NCBI RefSeq assembly: GCF_000312565.1
Contig: NZ_CALW02000005.1
Span: 1 to 59,164, forward strand
Source of the DNA: Bartonella rattaustraliani AUST/NH4
GTDB taxonomy: Bacteria > Pseudomonadota > Alphaproteobacteria > Rhizobiales > Rhizobiaceae
Direction of reading: 5' to 3'
DNA: 59,164 bases
Part shown: piece by piece, positions 37,895 to 47,627 of the stretch
Numbering within the stretch: position 1 is the stretch's first letter
Layout: the number at the start of each line of letters is the position of its first letter
Program-made: the position numbers and the translations under genes
Notes under the pieces: model-generated
What the model was told of the DNA's origin: nothing
Databases searched by the model: none
What the model saw: only the letters and a program-made list of their open reading frames with translations

Positions 37895-37975
37895 AATGCC
37901 TCTTTAAGACAAAGCGATATTCCTTAGTAAAAGTGAGATTGATGGGAAATATTTGCTGATATAGGATATCGATAA

Positions 37976-38092
37976 CACATTGATTTATAATGATTATTTG
38001 TTTTTTCTTGCCTTGAATTAATTTTTTTACTTGGCTTTACACTATCAGCGGGGTTGGCATATGGGTAAAAATTATAAAGGAAAGGAGGAAAA
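37976..38092 (+). repeat. Integrase-derived dispersed repeat, copy C, upstream part
   Basis: Upstream segment of copy C, from ATTGATTTATAATG through ACACTATCAGCGGGGTTGGC to the ribosome binding site AAAGGAGG at 38082-38089. It lacks the CTCTCATTTCA stretch found in the other copies, so it carries an internal deletion. Confidence 0.75.
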
Positions 38093-38385
38093 ATGCCCCT
38101 CATGAATCGCTTTCGCAAGGGTTGTCGCAACGCCTATGCGCTGGTAAAGTGAGTGATGGTGCCGGTTTATAAGTGTGAAGATGGTGGTGCTTAATGGATT
38201 TATCGTTATATAATTCACCCACACCGGCGTGAAATGGGTTTAGGGGCTCTTAAGAGATGTCTTTTTAAAACAAGCTCATGAACACAACGTGGTGGTGTTC
38301 TGTTTTGCATGAAGTCCGTGATCTCATTAAAGAACGTGAGAAACAAAAGCGTGAGGCAATGCGTAATCTTCATTATCTCTTTGTC
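38093..38385 (+). pseudogene. Tyrosine integrase, decayed N-terminal fragment (copy C)
   Basis: A strong ribosome binding site is followed by ATG 38093, reading MPLMNRFRKGCRNAYALVK before a stop. After frame changes the integrase arm-binding domain can be followed: GKVSDGAGL, then HRREMGLGALKRC near 38230-38270, then LIKEREKQKREAMRNLHYL near 38324-38380. The last two match the REMGLG and DPIKERE-type motifs of DUF4102 integrases, which integrate phages and islands, usually at tRNA genes. Several frameshifts and stops make it non-functional. The catalytic domain is absent. Confidence 0.75.
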
Positions 38386-38861
38386 TTATACTTTAAAGTG
38401 AAAAAAGCCTGAATTTGAAGTGCTCAGTTCCATAAAAGCAGAAAACTCTCACAGAATGTGGCGTTCATTGTAAAGTTGTTGATCACAATTGCGCACTGTT
38501 TTTCTTTTTTGAATAGCAAAGAAAGAGAGACTGTTTTGTGCTTCTTCATATGTTTTGAGAATGTATCTAGAATGGAATTTTTCTCAGAGAGCACTTATAT
38601 TTTTTCAAATACTTAAAGAAGTATAGATGTTTGAAGGCCTAATATTTCAGTATTCATATGAGAAAATAAAATGCAAGATTTTTCTTACGATATCTCATAT
38701 AAACTACCACGGTTATTCTATTTACAAGATTCTAACTTACTACTTTCCATGTATGATGGTTTGCATTGAGAAATTCATAAGAGACATTTAATTTTAGCGT
38801 TTTTTAGTTATACACTGATCTTTATTTATGATGTGTAAGAAGGGTATGGATACAGTATGGA
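38386..38861. other. Spacer between inverted repeat copies
   Basis: About 475 AT-rich bases between plus-oriented copy C and minus-oriented copies J and H. I see no gene or RNA feature in it. Confidence 0.4.
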
Positions 38862-38926
38862 AAGATTTTGAAATAAGAAAGTTTTACGATATTCGAGTTT
38901 CTCATTCGAAATGATAAATCAATGTG
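38862..38926 (-). repeat. Integrase-derived dispersed repeat, fragment J
   Basis: Reverse-complemented it reads CATTGATTTATCATTTCG, then GAGAAACTCGAATATCGTAA: the left end of the element only. It abuts the inner end of copy H in the same orientation, suggesting tandem copies. Confidence 0.6.
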
Positions 38927-39195
38927 CTGGTACAAGCTGGCACCATCATTTTCTTTACTAGCCTTACGAGATCCCAATATATTTATAAGCTCATAGTGTT
39001 GCGACAGCCCTTGTAATCAGGTGTAAGAGGCATTTTTCCTCCTGCCTTCTATCATTTCATCCACATACCAATCCCGCTGATGGTATACAAGAAAACGAAT
39101 AAAATGGGTTCAACATAAAAGAGGTTTGAAGTAAGAGAATCTTACAATATTCGGGGTTACGATTCAAGGTGAATGATGGAAAGTTATTCTTATGA
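38927..39195 (-). repeat. Integrase-derived dispersed repeat, copy H
   Basis: Minus-oriented copy. Reverse-complemented it contains GTAAGATTCTCTTACTTC, TATACCATCAGCGGGATTGG, AGGAGGAAAAATGCCTCTTA, and a coding remnant readable as SKENDGASLYQH, the integrase DGxGLYLH region. It ends there. Confidence 0.75.
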
Positions 39196-39702
39196 ATTAA
39201 TATGTTGCTACATCATGAACTTATACGATAAGTTATTTTTGTTTTTTAAAGCACACCCTTATACTGGTTCTGTTTACAGTTTGTAGCACAGAGATAAATA
39301 TGAAATAAAAGAACATTCATCATCCAAGTTTCACCATTATAGTTCTAAGTTAATTTTTCAAAAATTTAACAGTAGAGTTTTTATTCATACCAAGAGATAC
39401 ATGACATTTTGAGTTTTTCTTCATTTTGCAAGAGAGAAGGGAGTTTTTTGCCATTGAGTTACCGTTCTTCAAAACAAAAGGAGCCCCCTTTATAAGATGA
39501 TGCGTAAGGTTTTTCATTCACAAATAAACCACGGAAATCATTTCTCAATAAACCGTAAGTTTTCTGTAAATCTTTGATGATCAGTTTATAGGATTTTTTG
39601 CGAGAATGCACTTAACTCTTGTCAAAGGGAATTTTATCCCACTTCCTTTAAAAATGCCTTAAGAGAGAGCTTTATTTACAATTCTAAGAATTCTGATTTC
39701 AT
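39196..39702. other. Gap downstream of ugpC
   Basis: About 500 AT-rich bases with no credible gene. A weak imperfect hairpin near 39634-39660 could end the ugp transcript. Confidence 0.35.
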
Positions 39703-40749
39703 TTACTTATTGTTTGTGCGTTTTCCTGTGGTTTTGTTAAAAGTATGAAAATGTTGATGAGGAACAGTAAAACTTAATTCTTGACCATAGTCGTTTGTGA
39801 GGCGTTCTTTTATTTCAATGGTAAAAATAATGTCATTCCAACGCGTTAAAACATGACATCTTGTTCCGACAGGCTTGATCAATTCAATTTGTGTGTGGAA
39901 GATAGGTCCTTTATCTGGATATTCTCCCAAGAGGATGACTTCTGGTCTAAATGCTAAAAGGTCAGCTTCTTCATTACAAGAAAATGAACGACCTAAGTGT
40001 TGTTCTAAAATTGGGCGATCAAGAAAATTCATAGGAGGAGAACCAATAAAATCAGCAACAAATATTGTTGAGGGGGTGTCATAAATTTCCATTGGGGTTC
40101 CAATTTGCTCGATAACTCCTTTATTCATAACAATTATTCTATCGGCTAAGGTCATAGCTTCTAGTTGATCATGGGTAACATAAAGGCTGGTTGTTCCCAA
40201 TGAGCGCTGGAGCGTTTTAATCTCAATACACATTTGCGCTCTTAATTTTGCATCAAGATTTGAGAGAGGTTCATCAAAAAGAAAGACACGAGGTTGACGC
40301 ACAATAACGCGCCCCATAGCAACGCGTTGGCGTTGCCCCCCAGATAATTGTCGTGGTTTACGATCAAGAAATGGCTCTATTTGTAAAAGTTTGGCAACAT
40401 GTGCGATCCGTCTCTTTATTTCATCTTTAGGCGTTTTGCGATTTTTGAGACCATATTCTAAATTTCCACGTACTGTCATATGGGGATAAAGTGCATAATT
40501 TTGAAAAACCATAGCAATATCACGATCAGCAGGTTCACGGTTATTGATACATTCGTTATCAATATAGAGTTTACCTGAAGTAACTTGTTCAAGTCCTGCA
40601 ATAATGCGTAATAAAGTTGACTTACCACATCCTGAAGGTCCAACAAGGACAAGAAGTTCCTTATCGGCAACAGTGAGATTTAAATCGTCAATGACCAGAA
40701 TGCCGTTGTCATACTGTTTTTTAATATGTGATAACTGGATTGTGGCCAC
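39703..40749 (-). CDS. ugpC: sn-Glycerol-3-phosphate ABC transporter ATP-binding protein
   Basis: The ATPase of the UgpBAEC importer. Walker [10 protein letters not shown] (about 38-46), the signature [13 protein letters not shown] (about 135), Walker [14 protein letters not shown] and the H-loop YVTHDQ are all present. A C-terminal TOBE/MOI regulatory domain follows, giving 348 residues. It begins two bases after the ugpE stop and is the last gene of the operon. Related CUT1-family ATPases are interchangeable, but the operon context fixes the role. Confidence 0.94.
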   Translation of the reverse strand: MATIQLSHIKKQYDNGILVIDDLNLTVADKELLVLVGPSGCGKSTLLRIIAGLEQVTSGKLYIDNECINNREPADRDIAMVFQNYALYPHMTVRGNLEYGLKNRKTPKDEIKRRIAHVAKLLQIEPFLDRKPRQLSGGQRQRVAMGRVIVRQPRVFLFDEPLSNLDAKLRAQMCIEIKTLQRSLGTTSLYVTHDQLEAMTLADRIIVMNKGVIEQIGTPMEIYDTPSTIFVADFIGSPPMNFLDRPILEQHLGRSFSCNEEADLLAFRPEVILLGEYPDKGPIFHTQIELIKPVGTRCHVLTRWNDIIFTIEIKERLTNDYGQELSFTVPHQHFHTFNKTTGKRTNNK

Positions 40750-40751
40750 AA

Positions 40752-41606
40752 TTATTTCTCCGTTTCAATAAGACCCTTGATAAAAAGCCGCTGCATGCAA
40801 ATAACAACAAGAACAGGCGGCACTATGGCAACGACCGATACTGCCATAAGGATATTCCATTGAGGATCATGTTGAATTGATTCAACAATGAGCTGTTTTA
40901 AAATAATAAGAATAGTTTGGTGATTTTGATCAGTTGTCACGATAAGAGGCCAAAGATACTGTATCCATCCATAAATAAACATAATGATAAATAAAGCAGC
41001 GATATTACTCTTGCTAAGAGGAAGAAGGATATCTTTAAAAAATTTAAACGGTCCTGCGCCATCGACGCGCGCTGCTTCTAGAAGTTCATCTGGAACAGTC
41101 AAAAAAAACTGACGAAATAAAAATGTAGCAGTTGCAGATGCAAGAAGTGGAATAATCATCCCACCATAAGTATTGACCATGTTTAACTTTGCAACAATTG
41201 TGTATGTTGGGATAACGCGAACCTCCACAGGGAGCATCAATGTCACAAAGATAAGAACAAAAGCAGTTTTTCGGAAGGGAAAGCGCATGTAAACAATTGC
41301 ATAAGCAGAAAGGAGTGAAATAATAATTTTTCCAATACTAATACCCAATGCCATAATGAGTGAGTTTATTAAGAGTGGCCAGAGGTTAGGCAGACCAAGT
41401 TGTTCAAGCCCATCACCAAAGATTGTTTTGTAGTTTTCTAAAGTATGACTTCCCGGTAAAAGAGGCAAGGTTCCAGAGTTGAATGTCGCTGAACTATGCG
41501 TCGATGCAATGATAGCAACATAAACCGGAAAGCAAATAATAATAATGCCAACAATGAGAATGACATGGGTTAGAAATTTCAAAATAGGGCGATTTTCAAC
41601 CATCAT
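40752..41606 (-). CDS. ugpE: sn-Glycerol-3-phosphate ABC transporter permease UgpE
   Basis: A 284-residue inner-membrane permease with about six helices. The cytoplasmic EAA loop reads [22 protein letters not shown], which docks onto UgpC. The N-terminus [15 protein letters not shown] and the first helix match the MalG-like half of the CUT1 family. It forms the heterodimeric pore with UgpA, whose gene ends six bases before it. ATG 41603 is an alternative start. Confidence 0.93.
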   Translation of the reverse strand: MMVENRPILKFLTHVILIVGIIIICFPVYVAIIASTHSSATFNSGTLPLLPGSHTLENYKTIFGDGLEQLGLPNLWPLLINSLIMALGISIGKIIISLLSAYAIVYMRFPFRKTAFVLIFVTLMLPVEVRVIPTYTIVAKLNMVNTYGGMIIPLLASATATFLFRQFFLTVPDELLEAARVDGAGPFKFFKDILLPLSKSNIAALFIIMFIYGWIQYLWPLIVTTDQNHQTILIILKQLIVESIQHDPQWNILMAVSVVAIVPPVLVVICMQRLFIKGLIETEK

Positions 41607-41612
41607 TTTTAC

Positions 41613-42497
41613 CTAATACTGCACACGTCGCTCAATCCAGCGGAACTGAATAAATGTTAAGATAATAACCATTAACATTAATATTGTTGATTGTGCCGCT
41701 GAGGCACCGATTATTTGATTTTTAAAACCATCATTATATACTTTATAGACGAGAGTATTTGTTGCACGTGCAGGACCTCCAGAAGTTACGTTATCGATGA
41801 TACCAAATGTGTCAAACATAACATACTGGATGTTGATGATAAGAAGAAAGAATGTTGTGGGTGAAATTTGTGGGAAAACAACAGTCCAAAATCGCTTAAA
41901 AGGACCAGCGCCATCAATTGCAGCGGCTTCTATTTGGGAACGTGGAACAGATTGAAGCCCTGCAAGAAAAAAAAGAAAATTGTAGGAAATTTGTTTCCAA
42001 CTGGCTGCAATGATAATAAGGATCATTGCTTGTGTGCCATTGATCCGATAGTTCCAGACAATTCCCATTTTCTCTAGAAGAAAAGGGATAATTCCAATAG
42101 TTGGATGAAAGATAAATAACCATAAAACTCCTGCCAGTACTGGAGCAATGGCATAGGGCCAGAGCAAAAGTGTTGTATAGGCCTTTTTAGCATGGATGAC
42201 ACGATCAACACAGACAGCAAAAAGAAGCGCTATTGTCATTGAGGTGACAGTCACTGAAATAGAAAATATTGCGGTTGTGACAAACGATTGTAAATAATCA
42301 GGATCAGAGAGAATTGTCACATAATTTTCAAAACCGATAAAGGTTGTTGTAAAACCAAAAGGATCCTCACGCTCAAAAGATGATTTGATCGCTTGAGCAG
42401 CAGGCCAAAAGAAAAACAAAAAAGTGATAATGAGCTGAGGCAAAAGCAGCCAATAAGAGAGTACACTATTTTTGAAATATGCTTGCTTTTCTTGCAT
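41613..42497 (-). CDS. ugpA: sn-Glycerol-3-phosphate ABC transporter permease UgpA
   Basis: A 294-residue inner-membrane permease with six predicted helices. The EAA loop is IEAAAIDGAGPFKRFWTVVFP. It is the MalF-like partner of UgpE; GGPARATNTLVYKVYNDGF near the C-terminus is typical of UgpA. It is separated from ugpB by 103 bases that contain a strong hairpin, so its expression is probably lower than that of the binding protein. Confidence 0.93.
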   Translation of the reverse strand: MQEKQAYFKNSVLSYWLLLPQLIITFLFFFWPAAQAIKSSFEREDPFGFTTTFIGFENYVTILSDPDYLQSFVTTAIFSISVTVTSMTIALLFAVCVDRVIHAKKAYTTLLLWPYAIAPVLAGVLWLFIFHPTIGIIPFLLEKMGIVWNYRINGTQAMILIIIAASWKQISYNFLFFLAGLQSVPRSQIEAAAIDGAGPFKRFWTVVFPQISPTTFFLLIINIQYVMFDTFGIIDNVTSGGPARATNTLVYKVYNDGFKNQIIGASAAQSTILMLMVIILTFIQFRWIERRVQY

Positions 42498-42546
42498 TTG
42501 CAGGGTTCTTTAAATACATAAGATTTACAAGGGTAAAAAACCACTG

Positions 42547-42575
42547 AAAAAACTCAACTGTTTAGTTGAGTTTTT
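42547..42575 (-). terminator. Intercistronic terminator/attenuator between ugpB and ugpA
   Basis: AACTCAACT pairs with AGTTGAGTT around a four-base loop, with A and T tracts on either side, so it works in either direction. Inside the ugp operon it would reduce read-through and give excess binding protein. Confidence 0.7.
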
Positions 42576-42600
42576 GGTCTTTGAAGACATGAATAAAACC

Positions 42601-43926
42601 TTAACGATTGGCTTTCTCAAACTCACGCAGGAGCTTATTGCCACGTTTAACAGTTTCATCTAATCCATCTTTAGGTGTTGTGGAGCCATTAAGGACAGCC
42701 TCTAATTCTTGATCAAGAAGGGAACGAATTTGCGATAAATTACCAAATCTTATACCTTTTGAGTTAACAGTTGGCGGGTTGAGATTGATTTGTTTAATGG
42801 CAATGTCTGCACCAACATTTTTTTCGTAGAAATGCTGTTTTTTACTCAATTCGTAAGCGGCTTTGGTAGTTGGAAGATAACCTGTTGTCTGGTGCCATTT
42901 CGCTTGATTATCAGCTTTTGAGAGAAATTTAAGAAAAGCGGCGGCGCCTGCATATTCCTGAGGTGTATGACCTTTCAAAGCCCAAATAGAAGCACCACCG
43001 ATAATTGAATTTTGTGGTGCGCCTTTGACATCTTCATAGTAAGGCAACATACCAAATCCGACATCAAACTGTGCTTCGGAAAGGATTCCTGCGCGAGATC
43101 CTGAAGATTGCATAAAAATTGCGCAATGTTGTGTCATAAACAGTGGGGGTGCATCTAATGCACCAGCAGGACCACCATAGCGGAAAATGCCTTGATCAGA
43201 CCATTTTTTCAGATCCGTCCATAGGCGTATTTGTAAAGGCCCATTAAAGGCAAGTCTTGAATCAAGCCCACTAAAACCATTTTCTTTTGTTCCAAAAGGA
43301 ATATTGTGTAACGCTGAAAAATTCTCTATGCCAATCCATTGAGCGGCATAAGACATCGTAAAGCCGCAGCGTGCTGCTTTCGTTTCAAGAATTTTTTTGG
43401 AAAATTTTTCAATATCTTGCCACGTTTTTGGGGGTTGTTCTGGATCAAGCCCTGCTTTTTTAAAGATATTTTTATTATAGTAAAGGATTGGTGTTGAAGC
43501 ATTGAATGGCATAGATAGCATGCGTCCTTCAACATCAGAGTAATAACCACTGATAGCAGGCAAATAATCTTCAGGATCAAATTCTTGCTTTGTATCAGCC
43601 ATAAGTTGATAAAGAGGATAAACTGCGCTTTTCGCAGCCATCATAGTTCCAGTTCCAATTTCATAAACTTGGGCGAGAACAGGTTGTTGTTTTCCACGAA
43701 ATGCTGAAATGAGTGAAATCATACCTTCTTCATATTCACCACGAAATGAAGGAACAACTTTATATTCAGATTGACTAGCATTAAAGTCATTAATGAGATG
43801 TTCAGTTTGTTTTCCTAATTCACCGCTCATAGAATGCCAAAAACTAATTGTTGTCCGTGCAAAACTTACTGTTGTTGCACTAAGAGCAATCATAAAAACT
43901 GCTATAGAAAGATAAAAACGATTCAT
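42601..43926 (-). CDS. ugpB: sn-Glycerol-3-phosphate ABC transporter substrate-binding protein
   Basis: Periplasmic binding protein of the importer, 441 residues, with a signal peptide (about 1-23, ending SFA). Family features include TTISFWHSMSGELGKQTEHLINDFN at the mature N-terminus, MSMPFNASTPILYYNKN in the hinge region, and GGASIWALKGHTPQEYAGAAAFLKFL. UgpB binds glycerol-3-phosphate and glycerophosphocholine. It is the first gene of the minus-strand operon ugpB-A-E-C; the promoter must lie in the long gap to its right. Confidence 0.94.
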   Translation of the reverse strand: MNRFYLSIAVFMIALSATTVSFARTTISFWHSMSGELGKQTEHLINDFNASQSEYKVVPSFRGEYEEGMISLISAFRGKQQPVLAQVYEIGTGTMMAAKSAVYPLYQLMADTKQEFDPEDYLPAISGYYSDVEGRMLSMPFNASTPILYYNKNIFKKAGLDPEQPPKTWQDIEKFSKKILETKAARCGFTMSYAAQWIGIENFSALHNIPFGTKENGFSGLDSRLAFNGPLQIRLWTDLKKWSDQGIFRYGGPAGALDAPPLFMTQHCAIFMQSSGSRAGILSEAQFDVGFGMLPYYEDVKGAPQNSIIGGASIWALKGHTPQEYAGAAAFLKFLSKADNQAKWHQTTGYLPTTKAAYELSKKQHFYEKNVGADIAIKQINLNPPTVNSKGIRFGNLSQIRSLLDQELEAVLNGSTTPKDGLDETVKRGNKLLREFEKANR

Positions 43927-44149
43927 GGTTCACCCTTTCTGAAGTGATGGAATACAAATTACCTCTAGATTGATAGTATTACACATGAATATGCCATGAC
44001 ATGTTTTATTTCAGAAATACACCAGCCCATTTAAACAGGAACCACCAAAAGGTCAAACGAATTTGTAGAGATTTATCAGTTTTTCCTTATAAGAGCTGTT
44101 GTGTGTTGATGAGATAACAATAAACAGTTGTGAAAAATTGTAAGGGTTC
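43927..44149. promoter_or_regulatory. ugp promoter region
   Basis: About 220 bases upstream of ugpB and before repeat copy D. It must contain the ugp promoter on the minus strand; I see no unambiguous Pho box or other operator. Confidence 0.35.
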
Positions 44150-44391
44150 AATGAAATACAACATTTTGTCGATATGCAGCTTGAATTACAATCCCGAATA
44201 CCCGTAAAATTCTCTCATTTCAAACCTTTTTATGTTGATCGATTTTGCTCATTTTCTGGTACACTATCAGCGGGATTGGCATGTGGATAAAATGATAGAG
44301 AAAAGAAGAAAAAGGCCTCTCATAAACCGCCTTAATGTAAGGGATTTTGCAACAGTATGAGTTTGTAAATATATTGGGAGTGCGTAAATAG
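44150..44391 (+). repeat. Integrase-derived dispersed repeat, copy D, upstream part
   Basis: Plus-oriented copy with GCTTGAATTACAATCCCGAA, AAATTCTCTCATTTCA, TACACTATCAGCGGGATTGG (44262-44281) and the start region AGGCCTCTCATAAACCGC, in which the ATG has mutated. It leads directly into the readable integrase fragment. Confidence 0.78.
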
Positions 44392-44589
44392 AGTGATGGC
44401 GCTGGCTTGTATCTTCATAAATGTAAAGATGGTGACGCTCAATGGGTTTATTGTTATACAATGCATCTACGGCGTTGTGAAATGGGTTTAGGATTTCTAA
44501 GACATGTCTCTTTAAATAAAGAAAATTTGAGGATATTAATAGAGAGTGAATATTATTTAATGAGACAAAATGCCGTAAGAGTGGTGTAG
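44392..44589 (+). pseudogene. Tyrosine integrase, decayed N-terminal fragment (copy D)
   Basis: The best preserved coding remnant of the family. In one frame it reads SDGAGLYLHKCKDGDAQWVY, then RRCEMGLGFLRHVSLNKEN. This is the arm-binding (DUF4102-like) pattern of phage tyrosine integrases: DGxGLYL, W-x-Y-R-Y, RRREMGLG, VSL. A TAG stop interrupts the frame just upstream, and the start codon is lost. The similarity ends near 44530; the rest of the frame is not recognisable and the catalytic domain is absent. Confidence 0.75.
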
Positions 44590-44949
44590 TATTGATATCT
44601 ATCGTTTTAAAAAGATTTGCAAAGGTTTATGAAAAACAAGCATTGAGGAGTTTTGTTTGTTGTACATATTACTTATCTTGTAATTTTTGCATAATAATTT
44701 TATGTGAAGCTTGTAGTATTCTACGGACCATAACGCTTTCTAAAGTTAATTTTTTTAGCTTGAATCATCTAAGGAATATTGCTTTTTAAATTTTCTTATA
44801 CACGCATCAAAATAATGCTTTGGATTCAGCTTAGGAAATTTTCTAATAAGTTTTGTTATTAACGGGAACAAAGTCTTTCGAAGGATGTTTAACGATAAAG
44901 CCATTGAACACTACTATATTTACTTATACAAGGCTTTATCTACACAAGG
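44590..44949. other. Spacer between inverted repeat copies
   Basis: About 360 AT-rich bases between plus copy D and minus copy I. I see no gene; frames are short and lack ribosome binding sites. Confidence 0.4.
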
Positions 44950-45215
44950 GGATAAGCCAGCATCATTATTCTCTTTACGAGCTTATGGTATATTTACTAG
45001 CTCATAGTGTGGCGACAGCCCGTGCATGAAAGCGGCTCATGAGAGGCACTTTTCCTTTTTTTCTAGTTTTTATCCCTATGCCAATCTCGCTTATATGGTG
45101 TACAAACACATGAATAAAATTGATTCATCATGAACCGATCTGAAATGAGAGAATCTTACCATATTTGGAGTTATGATTTACGTTGAATAATGACAGTTAT
45201 ATCATTATAAATCAA
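44950..45215 (-). repeat. Integrase-derived dispersed repeat, copy I
   Basis: Minus-oriented copy. Reverse-complemented it contains GTAAGATTCTCTCATTTC, AGCGAGATTGGCATAGGGAT, AAAAGTGCCTCTCATGAGCC and a decayed distal part ending at AATGATGCTGGC (the DGAG codons). Confidence 0.72.
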
Positions 45216-45269
45216 TAAGCCTTTTGTCTAAAGGGATCCTTGACCTATAGCAAAATCAGTTTATTTTCA

Positions 45270-45530
45270 TATTTTTGTACAAGTTGGCATCATTATTAGT
45301 ATTCGCAGTTTCTATTACAACAAACTTCTGCATGAGGATGATTTGTAAAAGACATTTTATTCCTTCATTTTAAGCGATTTTTATTCATACCTTGATTCCA
45401 TTTATGAGATGCAAGGGAATGAATAGTTGTGATGGATTTATCATGAACGGGATCAAAACTAAGAGAATCTTACAACATCTGTGAGGCGTATTGAATATAA
45501 ACCATGAATGATCACAATAAATTAATGTCT
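45270..45530 (-). repeat. Integrase-derived dispersed repeat, copy G (diverged)
   Basis: Minus-oriented, more diverged copy. Reverse-complemented it contains TTGTAAGATTCTCTTAGTTT, GGAATCAAGGTATGAATAAA, GGAATAAAATGTCTTTTACA and AATGATGCCAACTTGT, in the same order as the other copies. Confidence 0.6.
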
Positions 45531-45802
45531 TGCTAAGAGTAGGAGACTTTGATCGATGTGACTGTTTCTGTTCGTGCAAAAATAGAGAAATGATTGTGTA
45601 GATAATATGAATTTTACGGACAAAAAACATTTTAAAATAAATTGTTTTCAAAAATTTTGCATAGAAGATATTTTTTAGATATGAGTCGATGAAGCTGTCC
45701 AATCATTGTATCTATGGGGGTAATTTTCTGCCCATAAATTATTTGGTTTAGATATTGAATGACTATTATTGGTCGCAATCTTAAATTCTAATGGCTGTCA
45801 TT
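45531..45802. other. Gap downstream of the zinc importer operon
   Basis: About 270 AT-rich bases with no gene visible. Confidence 0.35.
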
Positions 45803-46741
45803 TTATTTTTGTACGGATGAGAGTTGTGTAATCGCATCGATAATGGTTTTAACATTATGCTCCATCATATCAAGATAAGTTGCAGCGGGACCATTTTCAT
45901 TTGAGAGTGCATCAGAATAGAGTGTTCCACCAATTTTTAACCCCGTTTCTTTTGAAATTTGTTTTATAAGACGAGGATTAGAGATATTTTCAACAAACAA
46001 GGCTGCTGCTTTATTGGTTTTAATTTGTTTGATAAGTTGAACAACATCAGCAGCGCTAGCTTCAGCTTCTGATGAAGAGTTTTGAGGTGCAAGTATGGTG
46101 AAGCCATATTCTTGGGCAAAATAACCAAAAGCATCATGAGATGTGATGATAACGCGCTTGTCCTTGGGGATTGTGGCAATTTTGCTTTTAAGGGTTTCTT
46201 GCATTGCTTCCAGCTTTTGAATGTAGGACTCGGCATTTTTTCTATAGTTTGCACAGGATTTTTTATCCATTTCGCAAAAAGCAGTGGCGATATTTTGGAC
46301 ATAAATTTCAGCATTCGGGATTGTTTGCCAAGCATGTGGATCAAGACTGTCATGATGGTAGTGTTGCGTATTCTTGTCTTGATTTTTGTTTTCAAGAGGG
46401 GAAATATTGGCGCTGACTTTGACAAGACGCGCTTTGGTGCCACTTGCGGTAATGAGGCGATCAATAAAACCTTCTAAGTGAAGTCCATTGACGAAAATAA
46501 TATGAGAATTTTTAAGAGCTTGTGCATCACGGGGGGTGGGTTCATAAGTGTGGATACTCGCGTTTGGGCCAACAAAAGTGGTCAGAGAAATATGGTCGCC
46601 TCCTATGTTTTTAACAAAGTCTGCAAGAATAGAAAAGCTCGCGATAACCTTAATTTTGTGATCTGCAAGAGTGGAAAATGGAAAAAGGGAAAGTAAGAAG
46701 AGAGTTCCAAAAAAAACAGGTTTTTGAATAAATTTGAACAT
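45803..46741 (-). CDS. znuA: Metal ABC transporter substrate-binding protein (ZnuA-like)
   Basis: Periplasmic cluster A-I binding protein of 312 residues with a signal peptide (1-26). The metal ligands can be placed as His64 (NASIHTYEPTP), His in LDPHAWQ, His in TSHDAFGYF and Asp in GTLYSDAL. A His at the third position favours zinc over manganese, whose binding proteins usually carry Glu there. A short His-rich loop (QHYHH) precedes the second ligand, as in ZnuA. It is the last gene of a three-gene operon, two bases after the permease. Manganese cannot be excluded. Confidence 0.85.
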   Translation of the reverse strand: MFKFIQKPVFFGTLFLLSLFPFSTLADHKIKVIASFSILADFVKNIGGDHISLTTFVGPNASIHTYEPTPRDAQALKNSHIIFVNGLHLEGFIDRLITASGTKARLVKVSANISPLENKNQDKNTQHYHHDSLDPHAWQTIPNAEIYVQNIATAFCEMDKKSCANYRKNAESYIQKLEAMQETLKSKIATIPKDKRVIITSHDAFGYFAQEYGFTILAPQNSSSEAEASAADVVQLIKQIKTNKAAALFVENISNPRLIKQISKETGLKIGGTLYSDALSNENGPAATYLDMMEHNVKTIIDAITQLSSVQK

Positions 46742-46742
46742 A

Positions 46743-47624
46743 TTATTTCTTTAAGTTTAGAAAGTAGTTGTAAAAAAGGTGGGGAAACCATGCTACAATA
46801 AAGCCGCGTGGACTTATGAAGCAGGAAAAAAGATAAAGAGATCCTGCAGCAATGATAATAGCAGGGCCGGAGGGAAGAGATAGATGAAAAGAAAGTAGGA
46901 GCCCACATATGCTTGCAATGATTCCTAAAAGGATGGAAAGTATACAGATAGGACCCAAGCGCGAAAGCCAAAAACGCGCTGTAATTGCTGGGATCATCAT
47001 AATGCCGACAGAAAGTAATGTCCCCAATGACTGGAAACCACCAACCAAATTCAATACGACAAGTCCCAACAATGATAAATGAACATATTTGCTCAAGGGA
47101 GAGAGTGATTTAAAAAAGAAAGGGTCGAAGCTTTCTACAAGGAGTGCACGCCATAAGATGTAAAGGCTGCACACTGTGATCACCATGATAGTGGTGATCA
47201 GAAAAATGGCTTGTGTATCAAGTGCTAGGACCGAACCAAATAAGAAATGGAGCAGATCAGTTGCAGAATTTTTCAGTGAAACAATCATGACACCTGCCGC
47301 TAGGGCAATCAGATAAAAGACAGTCAGTGAGGCATCTTCCTTCTGAAAGCTATTTCTTGAAATCAAGGCGGTTGCTAAAACAACAATGAAGCCAGCGATG
47401 AGACCGCCAAGTGTCATAGATATAAGCGAGAAACCACGAAAAAGGAAAGCAGCTGCAACACCAGGAAGAATGGCGTGGGATATAGCATCTCCTGTTAAAC
47501 TCATTCCACGCAGCATCAAAAAGACACCAACAGGACAGGCACTGATTGATAGGAGAATCGATCCGATAAGAGCATTTTGCATAAAATGGAAATCAATAAA
47601 GGGTGCAAGAAAAAATGCGTACAC
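46743..47624 (-). CDS. znuB: Metal ABC transporter permease (ZnuB-like)
   Basis: A 293-residue polytopic membrane protein of the ABC-3 family, with eight or nine hydrophobic helices. The family cores LRGMSLTGDAISHAILPGVA and LLSVGIMMIPAITARFW are present. It makes the membrane pore for zinc (or manganese). It lies between the ATPase gene (three bases upstream) and the binding-protein gene, all on the minus strand. Confidence 0.88.
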   Translation of the reverse strand: MYAFFLAPFIDFHFMQNALIGSILLSISACPVGVFLMLRGMSLTGDAISHAILPGVAAAFLFRGFSLISMTLGGLIAGFIVVLATALISRNSFQKEDASLTVFYLIALAAGVMIVSLKNSATDLLHFLFGSVLALDTQAIFLITTIMVITVCSLYILWRALLVESFDPFFFKSLSPLSKYVHLSLLGLVVLNLVGGFQSLGTLLSVGIMMIPAITARFWLSRLGPICILSILLGIIASICGLLLSFHLSLPSGPAIIIAAGSLYLFSCFISPRGFIVAWFPHLFYNYFLNLKK

Positions 47625-47627
47625 GTA

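Noticed and set aside
6020-45530. Dispersed repeats considered as a CRISPR array, REP elements or insertion sequences
   Set aside because: Copies are long, irregularly spaced, in both orientations and decayed, with no spacers, transposase or terminal inverted repeats; integrase-derived remnants explain them better.
45385-45702. Minus-strand ORF of 105 codons before the znuA end
   Set aside because: AT-driven composition, no ribosome binding site, and partly within repeat copy G.
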